Assembly (NCBI GenBank): GCA_004352715.1
Contig: SCFE01000051.1
Coordinates: forward strand, 2,069,208 to 2,133,207
Direction of reading: 5' to 3'
DNA length: 64,000 nucleotides
Source: Hofstenia miamia
Taxonomy: Eukaryota; Xenacoelomorpha; Acoela
Shown here one piece after another: positions 1-11,250 of the stretch. A program made the position numbers and the translations under genes. Position 1 is the first letter of the stretch, and every line of letters starts with the position of its first letter. The notes under the pieces were generated by a model that saw only the letters and a program-made list of their open reading frames with translations, made no database searches and was not told the origin of the DNA.

Positions 1-96
1 ATAAGCAGAACTATAAATTTGCTTGGCTTAATAAGGCTCGTTGTATATCCAATGAAGTGCTCAAGCTCGGCTCGGCTCTGCTCGTTGACAAATCTG
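1..96. mobile_element. Truncated hAT-like MITE copy at window edge
   Basis: This stretch is the inverted counterpart of 1766-1870. It shares AGCAGAACTATAAATT, a GGCTTAATAA block and GCTCGGCTCGG, and ends GTTGACAAATCTG, matching the CAGACTTGTCAAC end of the complete element at 1766-2085. The other end lies outside the window. It is a second, oppositely oriented copy of the same short non-coding family. The small ORF across it has no recognisable product. Confidence 0.6.
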
Positions 97-300
97 CGTG
101 AATATGCACAAAGTCTGCACCTGATGCAATTAACGCAGAATTCCGGGAAAACAAGCAAATATTTGTTCAAAGGCCATAATACCGATGGAGAACTCTTGCG
201 TTTTTTTGCACAATATCTTACATTACAATTGGGAAACTATCGTGCCCAGTAATTTTTTTCTATTTGAATTTGAATCATGATGATGACGCAGAGTGATTAA

Positions 301-970
301 CCCTAGAACGGCCAACGTTGTTCCGACCTTAATCTGGCCAACGTGTGATTTTTGAAATCACACCGGTATTATGTTGTTATTATGTATAATTTTAACTTTT
401 ATAGCTCAAGATGTATATATTTATCATTACTTTCGATAACCTGGTGTCATTTTATAAAATCTATGGAAGTTTTGCAAGAATTTCCTGAAGGATGTCATTT
501 GTAAACAGTAAATGCCACGTTTGCAAGATGTGTCTTTGCATGCTAAGGGCTTTGGTTCAACATTGGTTCTGTCTTGCCGTCCAATATTTAATGGAGGATT
601 TTGAGACCACAAGTTTCCGTTCTCATCAATAAGGAAACTATCCTTTCATCATTGTCAGAGTCTTCCGAGCACTCACTGTCGATGTCGCCATGACGATCAA
701 TAAGTCCTGTTTCAGTCTCAATGTCAGATGCATCATTACCATCTTGGGCAAAATTGTCGTCACATTCTTCCTCTGAACATACTTCATCCTCTGAATCAAA
801 TTCTTCAATAATATTTGCGGCAGCTTCAACGCCATCCATCTTTGCCGGGTGGTCATGGTAATGGCATTTCTACAGCGATTCAGAATATCGACTGATTTGA
901 AGCATGTGAACAACACACAAACGCAGATTGGTCGATATTGGTAGTACAACATGACCATGAACAAAGTCAC
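301..970 (-). pseudogene. piggyBac-like transposase remnant with one terminal repeat
   Basis: A TTAA at 297-300 is followed directly by CCCTAGAACGGCC, the form expected of a piggyBac terminus. Reading inward on the minus strand, codons from 839 encode a very acidic stretch (SEDEVCSEEECDD) like the acidic N-termini of piggyBac-type transposases. After a frame change near 620 comes NGNLWSQNPPLNIGRQDRTN, resembling the family's W-x-x-x-PP...GR-x-R-x-N segment. Family transposases are usually over 500 residues with a DDD catalytic core; here only about 130 N-terminal residues are visible, in broken frames, and no second CCCTAGAA-type end is seen before 1250. I infer an internally deleted, dead copy. 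The TTAA/CCC boundary is seen directly; the family assignment rests on short motifs. Confidence 0.5.
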
Positions 971-1249
971 GAAACCATGTTGATTGAATGCCAGTAATTA
1001 CGTAAGAATAGCACAAAGTATGTTAGGTGAATCCAAAAATTGAATAAATGGATCATTAAATATCCTAATTAATCATTACAAAATTGATCGCTTTTATCAA
1101 TGTCGTTTGAACAGACATGCTTCACTTAAGACAGGTTATAGTCGCTTTCATACCTATGGAAGACATATTTCAGAAAAATATATGTATGCTTTGCTTAAAT
1201 TTACTTATGATACAAGCCAAATTGTAAATTATTAAAAACTTCCAGCCTA

Positions 1250-1430
1250 AGGCCCGAAACACACGGTGATTATTTCGGCGCGGAATAGTGAGATAATTGG
1301 TTGTATTGTATACAAGCAAATGATAATTTACCCGCGCATAAAATTTAATAGCGAACAAACAGTGAATAATTTAATCACAGTCAATTACCTCAAGAATTGC
1401 GCGCGGAAATAATCATCGTGTTTCAAGCCT
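1250..1430. mobile_element. 181-bp MITE with TA duplication
   Basis: The ends are inverted: AGGCCCGAAACACACGGTGA at the left and the complement of AGGCTTGAAACACGATGA at the right, followed inward by GATTATTTC and GCGCG on both sides. TA dinucleotides at 1248-1249 and 1431-1432 fit a TA target duplication, as in Tc1/mariner-type miniature elements. There is no coding capacity. Confidence 0.65.
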
Positions 1431-1765
1431 TACTAAATGTCGCATGATTATTACACTTATATGTGCAAGTGGCAAAATTATAAGGAACATATATCCTAAG
1501 TCTGACTCAACGCAGAAGACATTTATGAATATGGGAATTTTTCTTCAAACAATGATCTCCTGCTTTATTGGGCGTAATTCCAAATTTACTGCACTCGCAT
1601 TAAAAATCGATATAAATCAATCTACTGAGGAATTAACGCCCCGAGAAGAAATCATATTAAATGATTAGCTCAACAATTAACTTCTGCGTCTGTGCGCTTT
1701 TCACTTTCCATGAACTAAATAAATACTATGTATATAAACTATTTAATTAATTTGTTAAATAAAAC

Positions 1766-2085
1766 CAGACTTGTCAACGGGCCGAGCTTCTAACGAGCCG
1801 AACCAAGCTTCAGCACAGCATTTGATATTCAACGAGCCTTTATTAAGCCAAGCCAATTTATAGTTCTGCTTTTTAATTTGTTTCTGCAGATTTTCTTATT
1901 TTTTCATTCACTTTTATAATCTTATTTTAAAATGTTTATTAAATAATAGAAAGAGCTGTGCAATAATTTCTCAGAACGCAATTTTTAAAAAAAAAATATC
2001 GAGCTAAAACGAGTCTCATTGAATGGTTCTATGTGGCTATTCGAGCCGAGCTGAGCTTAAAAATTTCGGTTTGTAGACAAGTCTA
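1766..2085. mobile_element. 320-bp hAT-like MITE, 8-bp duplication
   Basis: The element begins CAGACTTGTC and ends GACAAGTCTA. The flanks are AATAAAAC (1758-1765) and GATAAAAC (2086-2093), matching at 7 of 8 positions, as expected of an old hAT-type target duplication. The interior carries repeated GAGCCGAGC-type words on both arms. A second copy enters the window at position 1. Confidence 0.65.
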
Positions 2086-2335
2086 GATAAAACCATACTT
2101 ATCGACTAAATATTCTACGAAAACTTAACTCCTTAAAGGCTATTATCCTAGAGTCTGCTGCAACTCTCATTACTGCATCTCCAGTGGAGCTATGTACGAT
2201 TGCGGTTCGACATTTCGGTGGGAAATGCACTGCGAAAAATTGCATTGGAATTAAGACTTTTCACGGAATTACCTAACAGCAAGCATGATGTCATTAATAA
2301 ATTTTTTCTCAAAATCTGATTACAATTGTAATAAG

Positions 2336-2825
2336 TAGGGCAACCACTTTCTAGACCTAAAAATTGCATTTATAGACCTAACGATATGATCTAAAAATCC
2401 AATGTCTAGACCTGAAAACTAGACCTAAAAAAGCAGATTTTCGCTCAAATTTTTATTGATCGAGATTGTTATTTGCATAACAGAGCACATAATTTTCAAA
2501 GTTTTCATCTAGAAAATTTCTATCATCAGAAAGCAATTTTTTTGCTTGCTGAAGGATCGTTCCTCATCGCACTTGATGGCTGGCACCTTCTAAGTAGTTG
2601 ATAATCTGCAAGGGAAAGGTTGCCATCTCTTAGCTGGCGACAGCAATGTAATGAAAGAATAATGAATTAATGAGATATTGTGGTTTGCCATACCACTTAC
2701 TGATTTAATTCATGCCATATCCAGCTTCACCTGTGAATTTTGACAAAATATGACCTATAGAACGAATTTTGACGACATATGACCTATAAGCCTTTATAGA
2801 CTTTATAGACTTTATGGTTGCCCTA
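2336..2825. mobile_element. 490-bp hAT element with transposase scrap
   Basis: The termini TAGGGCAACCA and TGGTTGCCCTA are perfect inverted repeats, flanked on both sides by the identical 8-bp GTAATAAG (2328-2335 and 2826-2833), the hAT hallmark. Repeated TAGACCTA and TATAGAC words fill both subterminal regions. On the minus strand near 2535-2585 the sequence reads PAIKCDEERSFSKQ, resembling the E-R-x-FS motif of the hAT C-terminal dimerisation domain. It is therefore an internally deleted derivative of a coding hAT rather than a purely unrelated MITE. Confidence 0.8.
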
Positions 2826-2899
2826 GTAATAAGTCTTTAAAAACCATTAGCTAAAACTACAAAAAGTACTTTGTAGTAAATAGAAAAACGTTCGTCAAG

Positions 2900-2997
2900 T
2901 AGGGCTGTTCGATGATCCAATTACTATAATCAACTATCAATCAATTCTTAACCTTCCTTGTCAATTATCAATTTTATCAATTAATCGAACAGCCTTA
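2900..2997. mobile_element. 98-bp palindromic miniature repeat
   Basis: TAGGGCTGTTCGAT at the left is inverted at the right as ATCGAACAGCCTTA. The interior is repeated TCAAT/CAATTA words. A larger relative starts with GGCTGTTCGATAATC near 29898 and continues with the same CAATCAA words to about 30330. No clear target duplication was seen. Confidence 0.5.
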
Positions 2998-3298
2998 GTG
3001 TGAAAGATAGTTAATATTAAAGTAACTTCGCATTGATGAAAAGGTTACCATAGTCAGTATCAAAAACACACATTTAAGATACAAAATTATGTAGAAATAA
3101 CTTTAAAAATAAAAATCAAAAAATAGTAAAGATGCCATTAGAACTAGCAAATTTAAAAATAATTGTACATTTTAGAAGATGAATACAAAATCTAGATATC
3201 AACTAATATAGAAAATTAAAATAGAATGGGATCTGTATCTGTATACACCTTGGTTAATCAAAATATAAGTATCAAATTGAAAACACTGTAGGGTAGAC

Positions 3299-3600
3299 GA
3301 GAGTGACATCGGGCACCCCATAAAACCCGACGACATTTCGGGTCGGGTCGAGTTCGGGTACAAAGATTAGATTATTTAAAAAATACTGATCTAAATCACC
3401 GCTTGATTTGAGAATGCTTCAATAAATTAAGCAATACAAATGAATTGCTGTTTCCCCTATCATAAAATGATTAATGACAATGATCATTTGATTGGACAGA
3501 GATCCATAATGTCAAAGCAAAGTCAACGTTTCTGGTCGGGTCGGATAGTAAATATTCCGATTTGGTAGGGTTCATATTTACCTGACATTGTTACTCTCTA
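3299..3600. mobile_element. 302-bp hAT-like MITE (tentative)
   Basis: Flanks GGGTAGAC (3291-3298) and GTGTAGAC (3601-3608) match at 7 of 8 positions. The ends GAGAGTGACATCGGG and (complement) TAGAGAGTAACAATGTCAGG are imperfectly inverted. The interior has GGGTCGGGTCGAG and TCGGGTCGGAT near opposite ends. It is non-coding. Confidence 0.45.
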
Positions 3601-4055
3601 GTGTAGACCATAACCGGTCAACTATTAGCTAGCTGTCCGTTGATAGATATAACCACATAATAACTTTTGATCCATTAAATTTAAATCGTCTAATGATAGC
3701 GGATCAATTATTGAAAATTGAAAAGAATTCAATTATGGTGTGTAATCATTGAATCTCTAGGGTTTCCAAATTAAGGCAAATTTGTGATTCTATTCGAGAT
3801 GTGGATTCAACATTTATTAGATTTTTACTTAACGCATGTTACAGGAACGTATAATTTTGCAAAGCCTTTACTCCAGTTCATAGCAGAGGAGAATCCCACC
3901 TAACACCCATCGTGTCTTTTCTGGGTAAAAAGGAATAAAATAAATTTTTTATAGTTTCATAGTATGCACAACAAAGAAACTGGTCTTCTAGTTCATCTCA
4001 TTATGTACTACCAGTACAGATATAAAATTTCAAACATTTTTAATCATATTTCAAG

Positions 4056-4435
4056 AAATTCAATTTTTAAAAGAAAAAATTCACTTGTAAAACTTAAAAC
4101 AAGCGATATAAAAATTGTTTTAGAATATGTTTTAAAACGTTTGTTTTTATGCAATATTTAAAACATATTTAAAAATAATTTTAAGTTGAATACTTTTAGT
4201 ATAATCTTTCTTGGTTGAAAAATACAAAACTGTAACAAAAACCGCAAATTCAATTTTTAAAAGAAAAAATTCACTTGTAAAACTTAAAACAAGCGATATA
4301 AAAATTGTTTTAGAATATGTTTTAAAACGTTTGTTTTTATGCAATATTTAAAACATATTTAAAAATAATTTTAAGTTGAATACTTTTAGTATAATCTTTC
4401 TTGGTTGAAAAATACAAAACTGTAACAAAAACCGC
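4056..4435. repeat. Tandem duplication, 2 x 190 bp
   Basis: The segment 4056-4245 is repeated immediately at 4246-4435, apparently without differences. It is very AT-rich and contains AAACGTTTGTTTTTATGC. The short ORFs running through both copies on either strand are products of the duplication and are not credible genes. There is no N at the junction, so this could be a true recent tandem duplication or an unmarked assembly duplication. Confidence 0.85.
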
Positions 4436-7400
4436 TAGCTTAAATGGTAAAAGAAAAATACTGGTAACAATAATTACAAAGAAGAACAGGTACTACTAAC
4501 TACATGTAAGATACATGTAAGAAAATAATGCAACAATAGATAAAAATAAGTGAACAAAAAAACGAACACACAGTGATGGTCAGACCGAAATATTAGACAA
4601 AATATTTTGGAAGAATTGAAAATTTGATTCAGTTTCTGAATTGAGAATTCAAATTCCATTCGAATTTTTTATTAGCCATTTAAGGTTCCTTGCTGTACCC
4701 TATGAAGAATCTCATTAAAAAATTTTTCAAATATTTTTTTAGAAAATGATGTGACAATTGTTAAATTTTAAGACCAGGAGTGCGGCTAAGACTAGCAGAA
4801 AAAATATATTTATCACATGCTTTGTTCAAAAAAAAGTTGATAAAAATTTAATTGTAATATTTAGCATGAAATATAAATTTTAGTCACCGTATTTATACAT
4901 AAACAATTTGGAACATGCTGAATAATACAAACTTTAGGGTTTTTTCCTACGTCATGCAATAGGGGGAGGGTGGGTAATTCATTAATATTTCAGACCGCAT
5001 GGGTCAACTCTTTTCTTATCCATTGTCTGTAGAATTCGCAGATCGACATTTCTACAAGCCTCAAAATCAATGTCGATATATGCGAATGTGGAATTTCGAA
5101 TTCGATGTAACTTCAATTTTTAATTCATAATAGTGTGCATGAAACAAGAATACAATAAATATAAATATATTAACACAGCAAATTGAACAAAATGCCATGC
5201 GGTAAAAATGTTCAAGTTCTTCATCTTAGAATGCAAGGCCTTATCATTCAAAACAATTGCTATGCTGTCAATAGCATTAATGAACTTAGTGTTACAAAGG
5301 TTTCCGAAAAATATTTATGTCGATATAAGCGAATTTTCTTCTCAAGCGAGTCGGATATTTGGGTGGATGTAGACGAATAGTCGATACGGGCGACAAATGC
5401 GAATTTTTAAGGATATTTTAAGTGCAAAATGCATAAAGGGTAATTGTCGATATTCGCGAAGTAAATTATGCGAATTCTACTATTAAACGTACATACACAT
5501 TTGCAGTAAAGAAACTCCCAGTAGTTGTTGATGTTAAGAAAAAATTCTAATTTCATTCGGCCTATCTAGTTTCGATGTAATTTTTTAAATGAAGCTGAAA
5601 CCGTTCTGAAGCGATTTTAAATGATATTTAATTATTTCAATTTTGAGGAAACGGGTTCTTTTTAATCGAATTTTCAAACTGACCTACCTAAAACCTCATA
5701 TCAAGATAGCGTTAGGACGAATGCAGGCGCTTATCGAGAATTTCTAAAAGGGCGGTCCAATTCTTATCCGAGACATATAGGCGTAGGTAGTGTTGATTAT
5801 ATATTGCAGTTAAAGGTGTACAAATTTAAACAAACATTTAAATAAATAAAGCAATAGAGTAATTATGAATTGATCTACTTTTTTGCACTTTATGTCAAAC
5901 AAAAAGACTGTTCATCAATATATCGATCAGATCGTATGAGAATGAGTTGAAATTGGCAACTGCCAGCCTAAATACACCCCTGGACGAACGTTTAAAAAGC
6001 GATCTAAACCTTTTGTGAAGCAATCGTTTTCTACGATAATGTTTCGAAGTCTCATTAGACAAAAAATTATTTTTTAAATGCATTTGGTCTCCTATTGTCC
6101 GAAAATGTATCTTTTGGGTAGAATTGCACTCTTTCTCCCAAAATTCAGTTAGCTTTAAGCATGCTCCGCCTCTCCGTAATAGCGATCTAAAGAATCTATC
6201 AATTTCTCGCTAAAGAAAAGCATATTTGGAGTAACAAACATATTTCTTGGAAATGCGCAGTGTAGCATGTGATTTTCTAAAATGTCGCAAGATTGCTCGG
6301 AATTTCGAAGAGCGTTATATAATTTTAACGTCATTCGATGCCAATAACTAGTGCAACGAACGAAACAAGGTTTATTATGGTGATAAATTTCGGAAGAAAC
6401 TGTTTAGCCTGCTTGATAAATAGCCCTCTAGTGTGATTATTTAATTGACGGTATAAATTGAGGAATTGCGATAACCGAGTGAATAAAATAAGAGCGTTGC
6501 TGCGTGTTTGAGCTGTGTAAACAGCAGATTACAGATAAGCACTGTTGATAAATGAATTCGCAAGCTTAAGCCTAAAATAGGTATTCAACTGTTATTCGCA
6601 ACACAAAGCATTATTATAATTTATCCCTAGGAAAGCGGGCTTCTAACGATTGCTTTTTCTGTGCACGATGTCATTTAGCCCGGCTAGTAAAAGTAAGAGA
6701 GAATTAACTATACCCATCGGTAACAGAATCACAAGTGGATGAATACATTAAAAAATGTTATAAATTACCCCTCAATTTAAATCAAGGTTTGATGTGTTAA
6801 TATTATATTATCACATTCAATGTTTCTAACCATATGTTACTTTATTTGTATTTTAGAAATTCAGGCGATCAGGAAAATTGAGATGGGGCGTATATATTTA
6901 TTTTGTTTATTTGATAATTTTTTGTATATTGAATAATAAATGTTTAGTTGCCACAATATAGAGTATCAGTGATTGTCGCACAACATGATGCTTAGCTGCA
7001 CTTCAGTGACAGGTTAATTTCTTACCTTTGTCTTATGTTTTATTTTAAGTTTCAAATCGAAATAACTTTACATAATCACTTGCGTTTTAAATATTTGAGG
7101 TAGATAATTTTTCTTTTTGGCTCAAAATAAACTTAACATATTACTCTATACTAAATAGAATATTATTGTTATGTAATAATCTATATGTAATTGCCCCATC
7201 TCAATTATTGTTCTAGTGATCATTTCGTAAGTAGTTTTTAGTTAAGACTATCTATATACATTTATATTTTAGAATAGCTGTGCAAAAGGTAAGCATTCTT
7301 ACTTATTTTTGACAAACTTAAGTTGAAGTCTGTTTGATGCTATAAAGGTCAGCTACTATTGTCCTTGATGCTGTTTATTAGCATTTATTTTAACGTATGG

Positions 7401-8685
7401 TTTATATTTGTTTGGGTTGAGTACTGAGTTTACACTGTTAAGCAGCCATTTTACAGCCTAAAATAAGAGCAAAAGCAGCATTAAATTTTATTAGTAAATA
7501 CATTTTTCAAGTGGCTGAATTAAGGCTCTCAATAAGCGCTTAAAAACGCCAAAAATACGCGCGTAATAAGCATTAAAAAGGTACCAAAATCGCGCGTTTT
7601 AAGCGCGTATTTACAACCATAAAAGAGCTATATTAGAGCCCAAAATAAGCGCAAAATCAGTGTTAAATGTTACTTGGGTAGAAATCATCAAATATGTTGT
7701 TGGATTTTTTTCAACTTCAATTGCATTTACTAATCCTGTGACGATGAATATATTGTCGTTATATTCATTTTTGTCAACCGTGAGATGTATACAAGAATGC
7801 AAAACACTATCAGTTATGACTAAAGGACGTAAGAGTAAAATCAATAACGTGAAAAAGTTTTTTTGGTCAAAAACATATTGTAAAGTTTGAAGGATCATGA
7901 AAAACGGCTGTCATATCAAAAATGTTAAAAATATTTGGTTAAGTCAAAATTTCAATATTTGGAAAAATTAAAATTAAATTTGAGCATTTAATTAGTAAAT
8001 TACTATATTTTTTGTGAAAAGCCTCATCAAAATTTGAATTAAAAACCAATAAAAACAACGATCAGGCAAAATGAAAAACGAGATTGTGATAGCATAAGCA
8101 ATCCACCAATCACAGCTATACTTCAAATGTTTCAATATTCTCATGTCATTCTCGGATGAGGTTTTTTACAAATCAGAAAACTTTTACTAAAGTATTGGTC
8201 ATTTTAATGTTGAAAACACTATATTCTAACATATGTAAAGTTTGAAGTGGCTTCAATTTTGTTATTGAGTCAATATAAAAGTTATAAAAGTTATATAAAA
8301 TTATGAATAAAATATTTTAATAATTTTTATATTTTCAAACATGGATCTAACATTTAGATTAAATTATATAATTACATGATTGTTTACATTGAACAACTTG
8401 ACTCCAATACATAGATTGAACAAAGTTAATTTAATTTTTATGTAGTCAATAATTTTTTACATAATTAAGCATTGCCGTAACGAATAGTTGGTTTTTAATT
8501 GCATAAACTTTGCCGTCTTGAACAGTCTTCTTGACCGTTTTGTCCGTCTTGAAGTTTGGCAAAGAATCATTTTTTAATCATGTACTCTAATTTTAAATAT
8601 ATTAATCAAGATATGCCTAAAAATACCTGAAAAACATAACCGTCTTCAATCCGGCCTCATCCTTCTTCCATCTTGCCCCGTCTTA
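4436..8685. other. Gene-free AT-rich stretch
   Basis: I see no coding exon here. ORFs are short, overlapping and of random composition. Notable texture: CG-containing words such as CGCGCGTTTTAAGCGCG near 7560-7610 and several AATCGAATTTT-like repeats near 5030-5470. No RNA gene was recognised. Confidence 0.6.
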
Positions 8686-8985
8686 AGCCCATACTACACG
8701 AACAATTTTTATCGCCAATTTTTGTTCGCCAACGAAAATCGTTTGTGTAGCACCCCTCTTCCACAACAAAAGAGGGGAGTAATTATCTAGACTAAAGTTG
8801 TTCTTTCGGTCCAACTAAAGTTGGCGACAAAAGTTGTCCGTTCGGTCCAACAAAAATTGGACAATAAAAATTGTTCGTGTAGCACGCCTTTCGCCAACTT
8901 TAGTCGTGAAATATTAAATGACAAAAGTTGTCCGTGTAGCAGGTTGCTCCGACCGAGGAATCCGTATTCCTCGGCTCCGACCAAC
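8686..8985. mobile_element. Dispersed MITE family, CTACACGAAC type
   Basis: The left end reads TTA then AGCCCATACTACACGAAC. Inside, the words GTTGTCCGTTCGG, AAAATTGTTCGTGTAGCA and TTGTCCGTGTAGCA recur several times, with GCCAACTTT and CCAACTAAAG in both orientations. The same family lies at 17772-18596, whose right end is GTGTAGCATGGGCT followed by TTA. That would fit a TTA duplication (PIF/Harbinger-like), but the right border here is unclear. Confidence 0.55.
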
Positions 8986-9057
8986 TTTTTTGTCGGAGAA
9001 ATAATTCTCCAACTTTCTAGTAATTATCACCTTCAAAGATAAATAAACAATTTTAAG

Positions 9058-9743
9058 CAGGGATCGTTAGATTTTAATCGCGATTAATCGTATGAAAAAA
9101 ATTTTTGGCGATAGATTAATCGTAATCGCTGCTGCCAGGGGATTAATAATCGCGATTAATCGTCGATTAATCTACTTCTGATTAAAAATATTCAAAATAC
9201 AATATATCAATTAAAAAATATTCAAAATAGAAAATATCAACTATTATTGTTATTTGAGATTATTTCCTGAAGTCATTTTACTCCACATGTGCTTGTTAGG
9301 GTAAAGAAATATTTGGATCTCTAAGTTGAGGAGTAATAAACGATTTTGCTAATCAGATAGAGCATAACCAGCTTTGCTGAACAGTCTCTCAACCTGATTA
9401 GAAGTTGGCGTGATAAAATCGAGGATCCTTATATATAGAATTAGGCGACATCCGACGCTTCCTAAGTATGTTAGATGCCTAATCATCACGCTCTTTTTCT
9501 ATGTCCGGTGTTAAGGTTTTCTTTTGTAAAACATATGACACACGAAGAGTGGCCATAGATAAGATATCAAACCGAAAATGACAACACGTAACTGAATGCA
9601 TAAGCATCAACTTAATTAGAATAATCTAGATTAATCGAGCACGCTGTTTACGATTAATCTAATCTACTTGACCAGCACGATAGATTAATCTATCCGATTA
9701 ATCTCGATTAATCGTGTTGACGATTAATCATGTTGGATCCCTG
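9058..9743 (-). mobile_element. 686-bp hAT element with decayed transposase C-terminus
   Basis: The ends are CAGGGATC and GATCCCTG, flanked by ATTTTAAG (9050-9057) and GTTTTAAG (9744-9751), 7 of 8 identical. Both subterminal regions are packed with the palindromic words CGATTAATCG and GATTAATCTA, likely transposase-binding repeats. On the minus strand around 9300-9420 the translation ILDFITPTSNQVERLFSKAG continues YALSD, a stop, QNRLLLLNLE. This is the hAT C-terminal dimerisation domain (VERLFS motif) with an in-frame stop. The rest of the transposase is missing. The right end is duplicated across the single-N join at 10364. Confidence 0.8.
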
Positions 9744-11106
9744 GTTTTAAGCTATAATTTCAATCGTTTTCAGAGTTCATTTCGGCATGGATTTCTATAG
9801 AAATCCATGATTTCGGACTGTAAAATTTAAAATTAGCTAGGTTTATAGAATTAATAATCATGATTTGTACATTTTTATGTTAAAATAAACACATATCACT
9901 ATGTAGGCATCTCTTCTGTATACTTGCGTAAATGTATCAGCATTAAATTAAAACAATTAACTCATCAAAAAGAATCTTTTGTAGTAAACAAAAACATTTG
10001 AACTTTGCGAGTTATAAAATAGTGATTAGAATGGGAAGTCGATCACAGCATAGCTTTGCGAACTCAAGTGTTGTTTAAACAGTGCAGGCAATTATGATGT
10101 TTGGTTGAATTTCAAAGTAAACACCATCATTCCTATTTTATCATTCGTGCACAGTGATAATCTCTTTCCAATGAAAATACACATCGTATTTTTAACGTGA
10201 TTTCATTAATTTGATGGTTCTCCGAGCGATGAATATATGCAATCAGTATGAGGAAGTTATTACATTTTTTGTATCCAGCGCCTTGTAGATATTTTAAAAT
10301 TTTGTATCAAAAGCCCATATATATATATATATATATTGATTTCCTACATAATTAAATATTGAANTAATCTAGATTAATCGAGCACGCTGTTTACGATTAA
10401 TCTAATCTACTTGACCAGCACGATAGATTAATCTATCCGATTAATCTCGATTAATCGTGTTGACGATTAATCATGTTGGATCCCTGGTTTTAAGCTATAA
10501 TTTCAATCGTTTTCAGAGTTCATTTCGGCATGGATTTCTATAGAAATCCATGATTTCGGACTGTAAAATTTAAAATTAGCTAGGTTTATAGAATTAATAA
10601 TCATGATTTGTACATTTTTATGTTAAAATAAACACATATCACTATGTAGGCATCTCTTCTGTATACTGGCGTAAATGTATCAGCATTAAATTAAAACAAT
10701 TAACTCATCAAAAAGAATCTTTTGTAGTAAACAAAAACATTTGAACTTTGCGAGTTATAAAATAGTGATTAGAATGGGAAGTCGATCACAGCATAGCTTT
10801 GCGAACTCAAGTGTTGTTTAAACAGTGCAGGCAATTATGATGTTTGGTTGAATTTCAAAGTAAACACCATCATTCCTATTTTATCATTCGTGCACAGTGA
10901 TAATCTCTTTCCAATGAAAATACACATCGTATTTTTAACGTGATTTCATTAATTTGATGGTTCTTAGAGCGATGAATATATGCAATCAGTATGAGGAAGT
11001 TATTACATTTTTTGTATCCAGCGCCTTGTAGATATTTTAAAATTTTGTATCAAAAGCCCATATATATATATATATATATTGATTTCCTACATAATTAAAT
11101 ATTGAA
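9622..11106. other. Duplicated contig ends across single-N join
   Basis: The segment 9622-10363 is repeated at 10365-11106, with the only ambiguous base (N) at 10364 between them. The copies are 742 bp each and differ at a few positions (for example CTCCGAGCG versus CTTAGAGCG). A (TA)n run near 10317-10336 and 11060-11080 sits close to each copy's end. I read this as two allelic contigs abutted without merging. Confidence 0.8.
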
Positions 11107-11250
11107 TTCTGCTTTAATAAGATCTCCATCTCCATGTGACCACACTGTTGACATCTCCATGCTTTAGTGAAATGCGCGCTATAATTATGCAATTTGCCGC
11201 TCAAATTCAAGGCCACTATTACGATCACTCATTTAGGAATGTAAACAAGC

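Noticed and set aside
4147-4344. Minus-strand ORF over the tandem duplication
   Set aside because: Low-complexity AT-rich frame created by duplicated sequence, no domain.
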